Source of the DNA: Brugia malayi
Lineage: Eukaryota; Nematoda; Chromadorea; Rhabditida; Onchocercidae
DNA length: 64,000 nt
Direction of reading: 5' to 3'
Assembly: GCF_000002995.4 (NCBI RefSeq)
Contig: NW_025062284.1
Coordinates: 62,001 to 126,000, forward strand
This document shows positions 22,546 to 32,741 of the stretch, one piece after another (position 1 is the stretch's first letter; each line of letters starts with the position of its first letter). A program made the translations under genes and the position numbers. The notes under the pieces were generated by a model. The model saw only the letters and a program-made list of their open reading frames with translations, was not told where the DNA came from and did no database searches.

Positions 22546-22817
22546 CTAACGAGATTTTGTTTGGCAGCTCTTCTTGTGAGATTTCAGTGCATTCCTGGTG
22601 GTGAAGAATCTGCCACAACCCTCGCATTGAGGATGAGGCTCATGCGTTTGCTTGTGGTTGAAAAATGTTGAATCATAGTCAAATGTCCTCCCACAACCGG
22701 GCACTCTGCATTCATAGATGAAGGGCTGACCATGTGTTTTCCTATGTGTTATATATTCTTTGTAACTTTTCGCGATCACAGCACACCCGGGGTAGAGGCA
22801 TTCGTAGCTTCGTTTAT
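22546..22817 (-). CDS. Zinc-finger terminal exon A (copy 1)
   Basis: A 272-nt exon with acceptor TTTTTTAG|ATAAACGAAGC at 22817, phase 1, ending in a stop. It encodes 90 residues with three fingers: finger 1 (YECLYPGC...HRKTH) and finger 2 (YECRVPGCGRTF...HKQTH), both C-x4-C-x12-H-x3-H, and finger 3 (QCEGCGRFF...HKKSC), C-x2-C-x12-H-x3-C. The linker between fingers 1 and 2 is GQPFI and that between 2 and 3 is EPHP. The sequence after the stop is shared by the other five terminal exons, with a TGACAATACAA element about 120 nt downstream, so each looks like a complete 3' end. It has no nearby first exon of its own and is most simply an alternative last exon of the gene starting at 25535. Confidence 0.7.
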
Positions 22818-23057
22818 CTAAAAAATTCTTATGATATTTGTTTTTGCAGTTGGTATTTTATTATGGGTTTGGCAGCTAAAATATTACTTCAATGAAATAA
22901 TCTTACTACATTCCATTTCAAATAATTTAGATCACAAGAAAATGTTTAATTATCTTCGCCTATAGTTACACATTGTCACTTAGCATTTTCATAACACATT
23001 TCACGTGCATTCTATTTCAGACTGATATATCTGTTTGAAATGTGCCAAATTTGCAAA

Positions 23058-23329
23058 CTAACGAGATATCGCTTGGCAGCTCTCCTTATGTCTAGTTAGT
23101 GTATTTCTACTAGTGAAGAATCTGCCACAACCCTCGCATTGAGGATTAGGTTCATGCGTTTCCTTGTGATTGCGAAATGATGAGTCATAGGCAAATGTCC
23201 GTCCACAACCGGGCACTTTGCATTCATAGATGAAAGGTTGACCGTGTGTTTTCTTATGTGTTACATATTCGTTGTAATTCATCGCGATCACAGCACACCC
23301 GGGGTAGAGGCATTCATAGCTTCGTTTAT
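23058..23329 (-). CDS. Zinc-finger terminal exon B (copy 1)
   Basis: Same design as exon A: 272 nt, acceptor AG|ATAAACGAAGC at 23329, phase 1, stop at 23058. The fingers read YECLYPGCAVIAMNYNEYVT-H, YECKVPGCGRTFAYDSSFRN-H and QCEGCGRFFTSRNTLTRH with HKESC at the end. Contact-position residues differ from exon A, mainly in finger 3 (S, N, T, R at positions -1, 2, 3, 6 against T, N, A, S). It is about 510 bp upstream of exon A. Whether it is spliced to the first exons is inferred from phase and strand only. Confidence 0.7.
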
Positions 23330-23689
23330 CTAAAAATCTATTAAGATATTTGTTTTTGCAATTGGTATTTTATTATGGTGTTTGGGAGCTAATTAAGTGA
23401 TCTAATAAACCATAGAAATATTACTTCAATGAAATACATTTCATTTTAAGTAATTTATATCACAAGAAATTGCTTAATTATTTTCCAGTATATATAAATA
23501 TCGGCCTTGCATTGGATATAAGTTTTGGTAAGTAGGGTAGCTAAATTTCTTTTTCTTTCTTTTTCTCCTTAGGGTTATTGGAAGTAACAAACTCCTTTAT
23601 TTAAAGCCGAAGTTTTGCTCCCTCCATTTTAATAATTTAAAATTAGTGATTATAAACATTTTTATATTATAAATATTTAAAGAATTTTT

Positions 23690-24040
23690 ATTTCTTGGAG
23701 GGGTGGATAGAACTGAGATGAATGTTAACCTGTATCATTATCAAGGCAAGTGAATTACGACTGACCTTGGTATCGGTTTTGCAGATGAAATTATGCCAGT
23801 TATTAATTGCTGATGTAAGTTTTATTGCTCAAGAGAAGAAAGATTTGCTTGGAATAATAATTACGCATGCTCATGAAGACCACCGCAATGCAGTGCCTTA
23901 CTTATAAAAAGAGTTACAATGTCTGATATATACAACAAAGCTCACGGTTAACTTTCTCAAGGAATTTCGGCTAGAAGGTATGCTATCTCTAAAAGAAGTG
24001 GATATAAATGGCAGTATAAATTTAAGTCTTTTCAACAGCT
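23690..24040 (+). pseudogene. rnj: RNase J N-terminal fragment (nuwt) inside the zinc-finger locus
   Basis: RNase J is a metallo-beta-lactamase/beta-CASP ribonuclease. The plus strand reads FLGGVDRTEMNVNLYHYQGK, a stop, TTDLGIGFADEIMP, a frameshift, then IADVSFIAQEKKDLLGIIIT followed by the zinc-binding motif HAHEDH (H-x-H-x-D-H), then NAVPYL, a stop, and EFRLEGMLSLKEVDING. This is the first ~110 residues of an enzyme normally about 550 long. It lies between zinc-finger exons B and C, antisense to the host gene, and is absent from the matching interval of copy 2 (29940-30440). Confidence 0.85.
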
Positions 24041-24175
24041 TTGCAACAAAATGTAATTGCGAATTTTCCGTTGTATCAAGTATCTCGGTGCAGCAGTCAC
24101 AGATGTTCCATAATACATTTCATAGGCACTCCATTTCAGACTCACATATGTTTAAAATTTTGCTGAATTTGCAAA

Positions 24176-25535
24176 CTAACGAGGTTTTCTTTTGCAACTC
24201 ATCGTATGATATTGCAGTCCCTTCCTGGTGGTGAAGAATTTGCCGCAGCACTCGCATTGACGATGACGTTCATGCGTTTCCTTGTGACTGCGAAATGATG
24301 AATCATGGTTGAATGTCCTCCCACAACCGGGCACTCTGCATTCATAGATGAGAGGTTGACCATGTGCTTTCCTATGTGTTATATATTCGTTGTAATTTGT
24401 CGCGATCACAGTACACCCGGGATAATAACAAATATACTTTCTCTTATCTGAAAAATTCATGTCAAAACATGCATTTTTGCAATCAGTAAATCTATTATAC
24501 TATTTTGTAGTTAAGTAATGTGAGAAATCACAAAAATGTCAGTGCACAAAAACAATATCATATTGAATATTTTAAGTAATTTAAGTAACAAGTAGTTATT
24601 TACTTATCTCTATTTACATGTTTTAAGCAGTAATCATACATTTAATGTCGCATTCTGAACGACGAAATAAGTTTTGGGTTTTGATTCGTTATTACTTCTA
24701 TCTTCAATTTCATGCTGTTAATGAAATTGAAGAACTGTAAGAGATGGAACGAAAAGTTGTTGCGTAATTAATTATTACCTGTTTTTGATCCTTCATTGGT
24801 ACTCTCCCTGTAGTCGGCGACATTCAAGCTATCCGAGAAGTGCTTATTGTCCATGTTGTTCAGTTCAGCATTTCCATGTTGACCGGATGTACCGTCTGAG
24901 GAAAGAGTAAGTTGGTGAAAATAGATCGGAACGACATTTTGTTGTGAACCAGGTAAGTGCATATACGTGATAATGTCATCGGTGTCGACATTAAGTGGCG
25001 AAGAAGTCCCACTTTGAGTATCTAAATAACTTAGATCACAAGAAGTTGTTCACTTATCTTTTCACATATTTGAAGCAAAAGTCTCACCTCTAATGGAAGG
25101 ATATCGTGCTTTATCATCATTCGTTTTTAATTCTCCATTGGCATCTCTCCATAATGAATCCAAATTTGAGGCAAGTGATGACTCCAAATTAGTGTGGACA
25201 ATGAAATCATCATAACTAGGTGAGATGAAACCAGGATGAGGAGTAATTGTGAACAGATCGGTCTCAGAATTCGATTCTTTACTGCTTATATCCTCAATTC
25301 CACTCACTTGAGCGAAATCAATGAATTGCGAAGGATCGAACAGAAATTCTGAGCTAAATAATGGTTCAAAGTTGTTGTAATCAAAGCTATCTGAGACACC
25401 AGAATAAGTATTATTTGTAATAATTTCATCAGCAGCGCCGAAATTAGGTGGATAGAAAGTTTCATTTTTATCAGAAGCGATGCAAAGTAGAAGATTGAAC
25501 CAGATGATTGGTGTTATAGATACAGTGAAGAACAT
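24176..25535 (-). CDS. Zinc-finger gene copy 1: signal-peptide/acidic exon, linker exon, three-finger exon C
   Basis: Predicted exons: 25535-25088 (448 nt), 25021-24779 (243 nt) and 24447-24176 (272 nt), with GT-AG introns all in phase 1; they total 963 nt, 320 aa. The first ATG is 25535; codons upstream are open but lack ATG. Exon 1 begins MFFTVSITPIIWFNLLLCIA, a typical signal-peptide core, followed by a serine/aspartate/phenylalanine-rich acidic region with NET and NNT glycosylation sequons and aromatic-acidic clusters such as FEPLFSSEFLFDPSQF. Exon 2 is a hydrophilic linker (YMHLPGSQQNVVPIYFHQLT). Exon C has fingers YICYYPGC...HRKAH, YECRVPGCGRTF...HKETH and QCECCGKFF...HTMSC. C2H2 fingers usually bind nucleic acid in the nucleus, which conflicts with a secretory leader; an unseen upstream exon or a leader that is not cleaved could resolve this. 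Exons A and B downstream are alternative ends. Confidence 0.72.
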
Positions 25536-26240
25536 GATGGAACACAATTTTGTGAAATGACAGAAATATTCAAATGAAAGCTTTTTATTTCAATTAAAGA
25601 TCAAAGATTCAAACAGTTTTTAATCTGCCTATTGTTTATCGTTTTTTTCTTTTACATTTTCGTTTTTCTCTTGCCCAACTGCTAGTTTATGAATGCTCTT
25701 TTGAATCCGGAAGGAAGTGTTACAATAGCGCGTACGTAAATCTGATACTTAGGAAGAGTATTGTTCCATCATTTCAGTAATACGACCTGAAGAATGAGAT
25801 TCTAATCATTTTCATGCATTTAATTGGGTTCATTTAATAAAGTCGCATCTTCACATCTGTTGATAGTATCACCGATGGGAACTTCATCGGATGGAAGCAT
25901 CACCTGAAATTTGCTAATTATTGCTTTTTGACATACATCCACTGCTATTATCAGAAAGAATTTCAACATAAGCGATGTTTGATGTTTGAAAAGATGGGAC
26001 AATTTTCAAAAGTTTGATTGACAAAATGGAGATAACATTTGTATAAAGGAAATTGATGAATGGCAGGGATTAAATGTCATCGTATGGTGAAATATTTAAT
26101 TAATTGTGTAGTATTAAATAATCCTGTCTGCTTTGTTTAATAAAATATAGTATATTGAGTGGTAAGTAAAATATTGAGTGAGTTATTTGCATATTGTAAA
26201 AGTTTCAGTTTTAAATTTTGGTGACGTAAATCAAATGACA
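24878..26240. repeat. Segmental duplication, unit 1 (pairs with 32084-33446)
   Basis: Nearly identical to 32084-33446 at a constant offset of 7206 bp, with no indels and only a few substitutions seen (for example in AAAGATTCAAAC/AAAGGTTCAAAC). It covers exon 1, the 5' part of exon 2 and about 700 bp upstream of the start. Similarity stops abruptly after TATATTAACTTATTTCC. Confidence 0.92.
25820..26002 (-). other. Small ORF with hydrophobic start, upstream of zinc-finger copy 1
   Basis: From its ATG near 25967 the frame reads MLKFFLIIAVDVCQKAIISK and then FQ directly before GTGATG, a possible splice donor; the frame otherwise stops at 25820. It could be a leader exon of the downstream gene or chance. 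The identical copy at 33026-33208 adds no independent support, because it lies in the recent duplication. Confidence 0.25.
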
Positions 26241-28309
26241 ATTGGAAATATATTAACTTATTTCCAATATTTATTCTTAGGTACTGCCTGGTACCTTAAT
26301 AGCATTTCAATTGATCATTCCATGTATCTTTCTTCCCATCTATTCTTCTAAATTAATTTCTTTACCTAATAATTGAGTTAATAATATTCCATACATATGA
26401 TTTGTTTTGCAACAGTAATTCCATTAATATTTGAAAATATATTTGTTTGTTTAATCAAAAATTAACTGATAATACATTACTGATTTAAGTGATGAATTTA
26501 ACTCCTATTTATTGTGACATTTGTTTTTTTGTTAAAAAATTACGAATAAATTTGTTGAAAGGAATTTTCAAATCTATCGTCCAATTTTATTGTGATGATT
26601 AAGTGCTAATTTTGCTGCCAGACTATGTCACCAAACAATTAAAAGTATAAGAGTATGATAATGGTTAATTTATTCATTATATCAGGTAAGTTAAAATAGG
26701 GTATAACAATCAGTACTTCAGCATTTGTTTGAATGACCAAAGTAATATTTTTTAATATTTACTTCTTTTCTCTTTTGGTGATTTGAGTACTTTGTAAATA
26801 ATAATAAAAAAATGAATTGGGTCACGATTAGCTTTGATGCACTTTAGTTTTTCTTTTAATTTTTAATTGCAAATGAATTTTACCCATTTACTTTAATCAC
26901 CAATATGTATAAAATTATAATTTTCACGAGATATGGCTTAAAGATATCGGAAGATTACTTACTTCAGCATTGTTTAATACTTCGTAATTACGATTGCACC
27001 ATTTTTTGTTTCTATGTAGATCATAAGAGTGATTAATGGTAAGCCAGTTACAGCAAAAAACTTATTCGGTGGTAGACTAAAAAATATTATTGTGTGTTGA
27101 CATGATAGGTGTCAAAGTCGAATCATAAGCGATTTAGTAGACTGCAGACAAATTGCAAAATGATTCGATGTATTAAGTGCTAGGCTTTTCTATCAATTTG
27201 TAAAATAATAATAGTGAGCAAATTTTCACTTAGTATATATCTTAATCATTTTCTCTTTATTCCCATCGTAGATAAATTGTTTTGTAAAGATTTTAATCTT
27301 GGCCATTTACTTTATTAAATTTTTCAGTGCTAGAAAATTGGGAAAAGTTAAGCGGAAATTTGTCGTTTAATTGAGGAAATATTTTGAGGGAAAATTTTTT
27401 TTCTTCACATTTAGGTTTTTGCTAAGTCACAAATATTGGTAAATTATGCTTTATTATAGAAGGAAAAAACTTTGACACATTATGTATTTAATAAATTGTT
27501 TTTAAGGAGATCTCGGAAGTCCTCGGAAATTCTGCTACATTTATTTTTCAAGGGTCAACAGTTACTTTTTTTTTAAGCTGTGATAAATATGATAATTAAT
27601 TATAAACAACTATGAAAATAAAATCAGATCATAAACTGATCACAAAAATTTTTTAGGTGCTACTTTGTTCAGCTAAAATAAATGAACAGTCGCAGTTTGG
27701 CTTAGCAGATGGAATGCATATCTTTCATGAATTATCAATTTAGCCGAGAGGGCAAACAGTATTCATTTCTATATTGATATTTCCAAAATTTGTTGATGTA
27801 TCATTGAAGCATCACTTTCACCATTGTCAACCTTTTAAGCAAATGATTCATTAGTCATCGACAGCTAATACATCTGAATGAGTGATAATGACGAGAAAAA
27901 TGTTGCAGCATCTAATGTGTGTGTAAGTATAGGTATCATCCTAAGCCTAACCCTAAGCTTAAATGCAAGTGTTATCCTAATCCTTTTCTATATGATATGA
28001 TTACATGAAGAATTGCATATTTTATTGGAGTAAATGCACATTTGTTGTTCTTTTTAACGACAATTTTGATTTTGATGATAAATTTTGGTTTTGTCGCCTT
28101 CTGTTAGATGTGAAACAGTGCCTTTCATATATAGAAAAGCAATATTGTTCTTGTGAAGATCTTAAAGAAGTTTTTCTACATCCACTTTTCAATGATTAAC
28201 TTAAAAAATTTTTTAGTGTCGAATACTCGAAGTTTTTCCATTAAACATAATATCTGCCATCTATTTTACACGTTAAGGTTTAGGCTAAATTATAAGTGGT
28301 ATGCTTTTT
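26241..28309. other. Gap between the two zinc-finger units
   Basis: AT-rich, no convincing gene. 27780-27890 resembles the 3' flank of the finger exons (shared CACCATTGTCAAC and AAGCAA(A/T)TG(A/G)TTC blocks), so it is a truncated third flank. CCTAAGCCTAACCCTAAGC at 27941-27959 is telomere-like. A 64-codon plus-strand frame (28005-28199, ends CEDLKEVFLHPLFND) begins with ATG but has no recognised homology. Confidence 0.4.
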
Positions 28310-29093
28310 TCTTATAATACCATTTCTTTGCTTAAAACCACTTCGCGATGCCAATTTTGTTATAAATTTTTAGGTAAATACTTTCTTCTCATTTATGATG
28401 CTTTTTCATATTAGCTTTTGGCATGACAAATCGTTTATTTCAGTTGTGAGCGCATTTTGTACATTTAAATGCTTGCCTCCGAATATTATTGCCAATTAGT
28501 ACATTTATGCATTTCTGTGATATTCATGGAATAATAAATAGGGAAGAAATATTTAAAAAATCCAATGGTAAAATAAAATTATTAACCGGTCGCTACAATC
28601 TGATGCTTCGAAAACGTCCGATTGTTACGTCTTTTCCTCATGCTTGCGAAGAATGCCCAAATTGTGTCCCGTTTTCTAGAATGAAAATTTTCAGTTTTAT
28701 AACGCCAAAAAAATAATAATAATTGCAGTTTGTCGCAGTTTGGTTTTGTGGATAGAATAATATTCGTGAATGTATGCTTTTCTGCATACATTCCACGAAT
28801 TAGAAAAATAAAGCAATTTGGTTAAGAGTGAAAGGATAATTTTTCCTCTGTTGATATTTTCAATATTTATTGATGTATATTGAAGCGCCATTGTCACCAC
28901 TGTCAACACATTTTTAAGCAATCGGTTCTTAGGACCTGGATAGTAGTACTGAGTGCGAAAATATATATATATAGCATCTTAATGAATTTGTCTAATGAAT
29001 TTTGTATTGTCACTCAGCAGTCACAAATCCTTCATAACACACTTCACGTGCATTCTATTTTAGGCTGACCTAAGTTTTGTTAACTTTGGGAAA
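28310..29093. other. Gap: 3' flank of zinc-finger copy 2
   Basis: Diverged duplicate of 21830-22440 (see that entry). No gene is supported. Confidence 0.55.
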
Positions 29094-29365
29094 CTAACGA
29101 GGAGCTCTGGAACACGATTTCTTGTGAAGTTTTAATACACTCATACGATAAAAGAATTTGCCACAGCCCTCGCATTGACAACGAGGTTCATGCGTTTGCT
29201 TGTGGTCGCGTAACGATGATTCATGGTTGAATGTTCGTCCACAACCGGACACTTTGCATTCATAAATAAAAGGTCCATTGTGTGTTCTTTTATGCTTTAG
29301 ATTATCGTTGAAACTTTTCGAGATCACAGCACATCCAGAATAAAGGCATTCATAACCTCGTTTAT
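29094..29365 (-). CDS. Zinc-finger terminal exon D (copy 2)
   Basis: 272 nt, acceptor TTTTTTTTAG|ATAAACGAGG at 29365, phase 1, stop at 29094. The fingers are YECLYSGC...HKRTH, YECKVSGCGRTF...HKQTH and QCEGCGKFF...HKKSC. It is the most diverged of the six in finger 1 (KSFNDNLK for the usual Y-N-E-Y-I-T) and in the linker (NGPFI for GQPFI), yet has no indel and every zinc ligand is kept. It is the last of three terminal exons in copy 2. Confidence 0.7.
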
Positions 29366-29648
29366 CTAAAAAAAATTCACATTTGTTTTTGTAATTGACA
29401 TTCCACTATGGTTAATTGAGTTTTGATAAGCCATAAAAATATCACTTCCATGAAATAATCTTACTATATTCCATTTCAAATAATTTAAATCACAAGAAGA
29501 TGTTTAATTATCTTTTGTATAGCTACAACAAAAAATGTAATTGAGTTTTTCCGTTGTATTGTCACTCAACGGTTACAGATGCTTCATAACACATTTCAAC
29601 TTTATTTTAGGCTAATATGAGTGCTCAAAAATTTGCTAAATTTGCAAA

Positions 29649-29920
29649 CTAACGAAATTTTGTTGGGCAGTTCTTCTTGTGTTTTTGTAGTCCATTTTTG
29701 GTACTAAAGAATTTGCCACAGCACTTGCACTGATGATGATATTCATGCGTTTGCTTGTGATTGTAAAATGATGGTTTACGATCGAATGTCCGTCCACAAC
29801 CGGGCACTTTACATTCATAGATGAAGGGTTGACCATGTGCTTTTCTATGTGCTATATATTCATTGTAATCTTTTGTGACCATAGTACATCCTCGATAGAC
29901 ACATTCGTAGCTTCGTTCGT
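29649..29920 (-). CDS. Zinc-finger terminal exon E (copy 2)
   Basis: 272 nt, acceptor AG|ACGAACGAAGC at 29920, phase 1 (the first codon becomes GAC, still Asp), stop at 29649. The fingers are YECVYRGC...HRKAH, YECKVPGCGRTFDRKPSFYN-H and QCKCCGKFF...HKKNC. Finger 2 helix residues RKPS are unlike those of the other exons. About 280 bp separate it from exon D. Confidence 0.7.
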
Positions 29921-30485
29921 CTAAAAAACTCTTATGATATTCGTCTTTGCAATTATTAATCCATGTGATAAATAATCATAAAAATATCAGTGCATAAAAT
30001 AATCTTAGTGTATCTCATTTCAAATTACTTAAATCATAATAATCTGTTTATTTATCTTCTCATATGTTTGAAACAAAACTTTTGGTATTACTTTTTACTT
30101 TTGATGCTATACTTCCAATGGAAAGCACAACAAATGATTGTGAATTTTCTGTTGTGGCGAAATCAAGTTTAGTTTTCGTCATTGTTTGTACTCCCAACTT
30201 CAAGTAATCGAGTAATGGACAAGTAATTTTTTTAAAAAAAAAAAATTAATCTTTCGCGATATTAAAACATCAGTTGTTACGGTATATGCTAACTGCCTGC
30301 CACAGGACTTTAGTCATATACAAAAGGCACTGAGGTTAGAAAAATGTCGCAGCATTTTCTGAATTGTATATTGCTATACCATGGTCACCGATGTTTTAAA
30401 CCACATTTCCATATACATTATATTTTAAATTGAACGATTTTAAATATTGTTTTTCAAAAAAAAGTTTAAAAAAAAATTTGTGATA

Positions 30486-32741
30486 CTAACGAAGTAGTGT
30501 GCCACAGTGCTTGTTGTGTTTTTGCAGTATATTCTTCCTACAGAAGAGTTTGCCGCAATTTTTGCATTGATGCTTAGGTTGATGCGTTTGTATGTGACTA
30601 CAAAATGATGTTCTATGGTTGAATGTCCTCCCACAACCGGGCACTTTGCATTCATAGATGAGAGGTTGACCATGTGTTTTCCTATGTGTTATATATTCGT
30701 TGTAATTTGTCGCGATCACAGTACACCCGGGATAATAACAAATATACTTTCTGTTATCTGAAAAATTCATGTCAAAACATGCATTTTTGCAATCAGTAAA
30801 TCTATTATACTATTTTGTAGTTAAGTAATGTGAGAAATCACAAAAATGTCAGTGCACAAAAACAATATCATATTGAATATTTTAAGTAATCTAGGTAACA
30901 AGTAGTTATTTACTTATCTTCTCACATGTTTCAAGCAATAATTGTACTTTTAATGTCGCCTTCTGAACGACGAAATAAGTTTTGGTTTTTGATTCGTTAT
31001 TGTGAAGAACTATTCATAGTTCTGAAGAACTATAAGAGATAGAGAGAAAAATCGTTATGCAATTCATCATTACCTGTTTTTGATCCTTCATTGACCTGTT
31101 TTTGATCCTTCATTGATGTGTTATCGATGTTGCTCTCTTCAGCATTTCCATGTTGACCGGATGTATCGTCTGAGGAAAGAGTAAGTTGGTGAAAATAGAT
31201 CGGAACGACATTTTGTTGTGAACCAGGTAAGTGCATATACGTGATAATGTCATTGGTGTCGACATTAAGTGGCGAAGAAGTCCCACTTTGAGCATCTAAA
31301 TAACTTAGATTTCAATATCTTAGGTACTAAGCGTTTATCTATATCATCTCACATATTTGAAGTAAAAATTATACTTTTAAGTTATTTCTAGAATTTCGAT
31401 CGATAATTGTGGATTTTTTGTTTTAGTGTGGTAGATATGTTTAATTTTATGGATTGAATGAAAGTAAAAAAAAAACTATAAAAGTAGAAAGAAAAATCGT
31501 TATGCAATTTGTCATTACTTGTTTCTGATCCTTCATTGGTATTTCCCCTGTACTTGGGGACATTCAAGTTATCCGAGAAGTGCTTATTGTCCATGTTGAT
31601 CAGTTCAGCATTTCCATGTTGACCGGATGTACCGTCTGAGGAAAGAGTAAGTTGGTGAAAATAGATCGGAACGACATTTTGTTGTGAACCAGGTAAGTGC
31701 ATATACGTGATAATGTCATTGGTGTCGACATTAAGTGGCGAAGAAGTCCCACTTTGAGCATCTAAATAACTTAGATTTCAATATCTTAGGTACTAAACGT
31801 TTATCTATATCATCTCACATATTTGAAGTAAAAATTATACTTTTAAGTTACTTCTAGAATTTCGATCGATAATTGTGGATTTTTTGTTTTAGTGTGGTAG
31901 ATATGTTTAATTTTATGGATTGAATGAAAGTAAAAAAAAAACTATAAAAGTAGAAAGAAAAATCGTTATGCAATTTGTCATTACTTGTTTCTGATCCTTC
32001 ATTGGTATTTCCCCTGTACTTGGGGACATTCAAGTTATCCGAGAAGTGCTTATTGTCCATGTTGATCAGTTCAGCATTTCCATGTTGACCGGATGTACCG
32101 TCTGAGGAAAGAGTAAGTTGGTGAAAATAGATCGGAACGACATTTTGTTGTGAACCAGGTAAGTGCATATACGTGATAATGTCATCGGTGTCGACATTAA
32201 GTGGCGAAGAAGTCCCACTTTGAGTATCTAAATAACTTAGATTACAAGAAGTTGTTCACTTATCTTTTCACATATTTGAAGCAAAAGTCTCACCTCTAAT
32301 GGAAGGATATCGTGCTTTATCATCATTCGTTTTTAATTCTCCATTGGCATCTCTCCATAATGAATCCAAATTTGAGGCAAGTGATGACTCCAAATTAGTG
32401 TGGACAATGAAATCATCATAACTAGGTGAGATGAAACCAGGATGAGGAGTAATTGTGAACAGATCGGTCTCAGAATTCGATTCTTTACTGCTTATATCCT
32501 CAATTCCACTCACTTGAGCGAAATCAATGAATTGCGAAGGATCGAACAGAAATTCTGAGCTAAATAATGGTTCAAAGTTGTTGTAATCAAAGCTATCTGA
32601 GACACCAGAATAAGTATTATTTGTAATAATTTCATCAGCAGCGCCGAAATTAGGTGGATAGAAAGTTTCATTTTTATCAGAAGCGATGCAAAGTAGAAGA
32701 TTGAACCAGATGATTGGTGTTATAGATACAGTGAAGAACAT
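30486..32741 (-). CDS. Zinc-finger gene copy 2: signal/acidic exon, triplicated linker exon, finger exon F
   Basis: Predicted exons: 32741-32294 (448 nt, protein identical to copy 1 exon 1), linker exons 2a 32227-31985 (243 nt), 2b 31761-31519 (243 nt) and 2c 31295-31074 (222 nt), and finger exon F 30757-30486 (272 nt). All junctions are phase 1; using every exon gives 1428 nt, 475 aa. Exons 2a and 2b end in A|GTAATG instead of G|GTAATA, a weaker donor. 2c differs at its 3' end (ESNIDNTSMKDQKQVNEGSK) because of a small internal duplication of a TTTTTGATCCTTCATTGA block. Exon F has fingers YICYYPGC...HRKTH, YECKVPGCGRTF...HIQTH and QCKNCGKLF...HNKHC. Exons E and D downstream are alternative ends. 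Expression and exon choice cannot be read from the sequence. Confidence 0.7.
31074..32227 (-). repeat. 466-bp tandem triplication of linker exon 2 with its intron
   Basis: The YMHLPGS start of the linker recurs at 32168, 31702 and 31236, exactly 466 bp apart. The first two units have identical reading frames (31388-31702 and 31854-32168); the third is shared for its 5' part and then diverges. Copy 1 has a single exon 2. Confidence 0.95.

Noticed and set aside
28489..28716. 75-codon ORF with a Cys-rich end (HACEECPNC)
   Set aside because: The paralogous segment at 21990-22160 does not keep the frame, so there is no sign of coding constraint.
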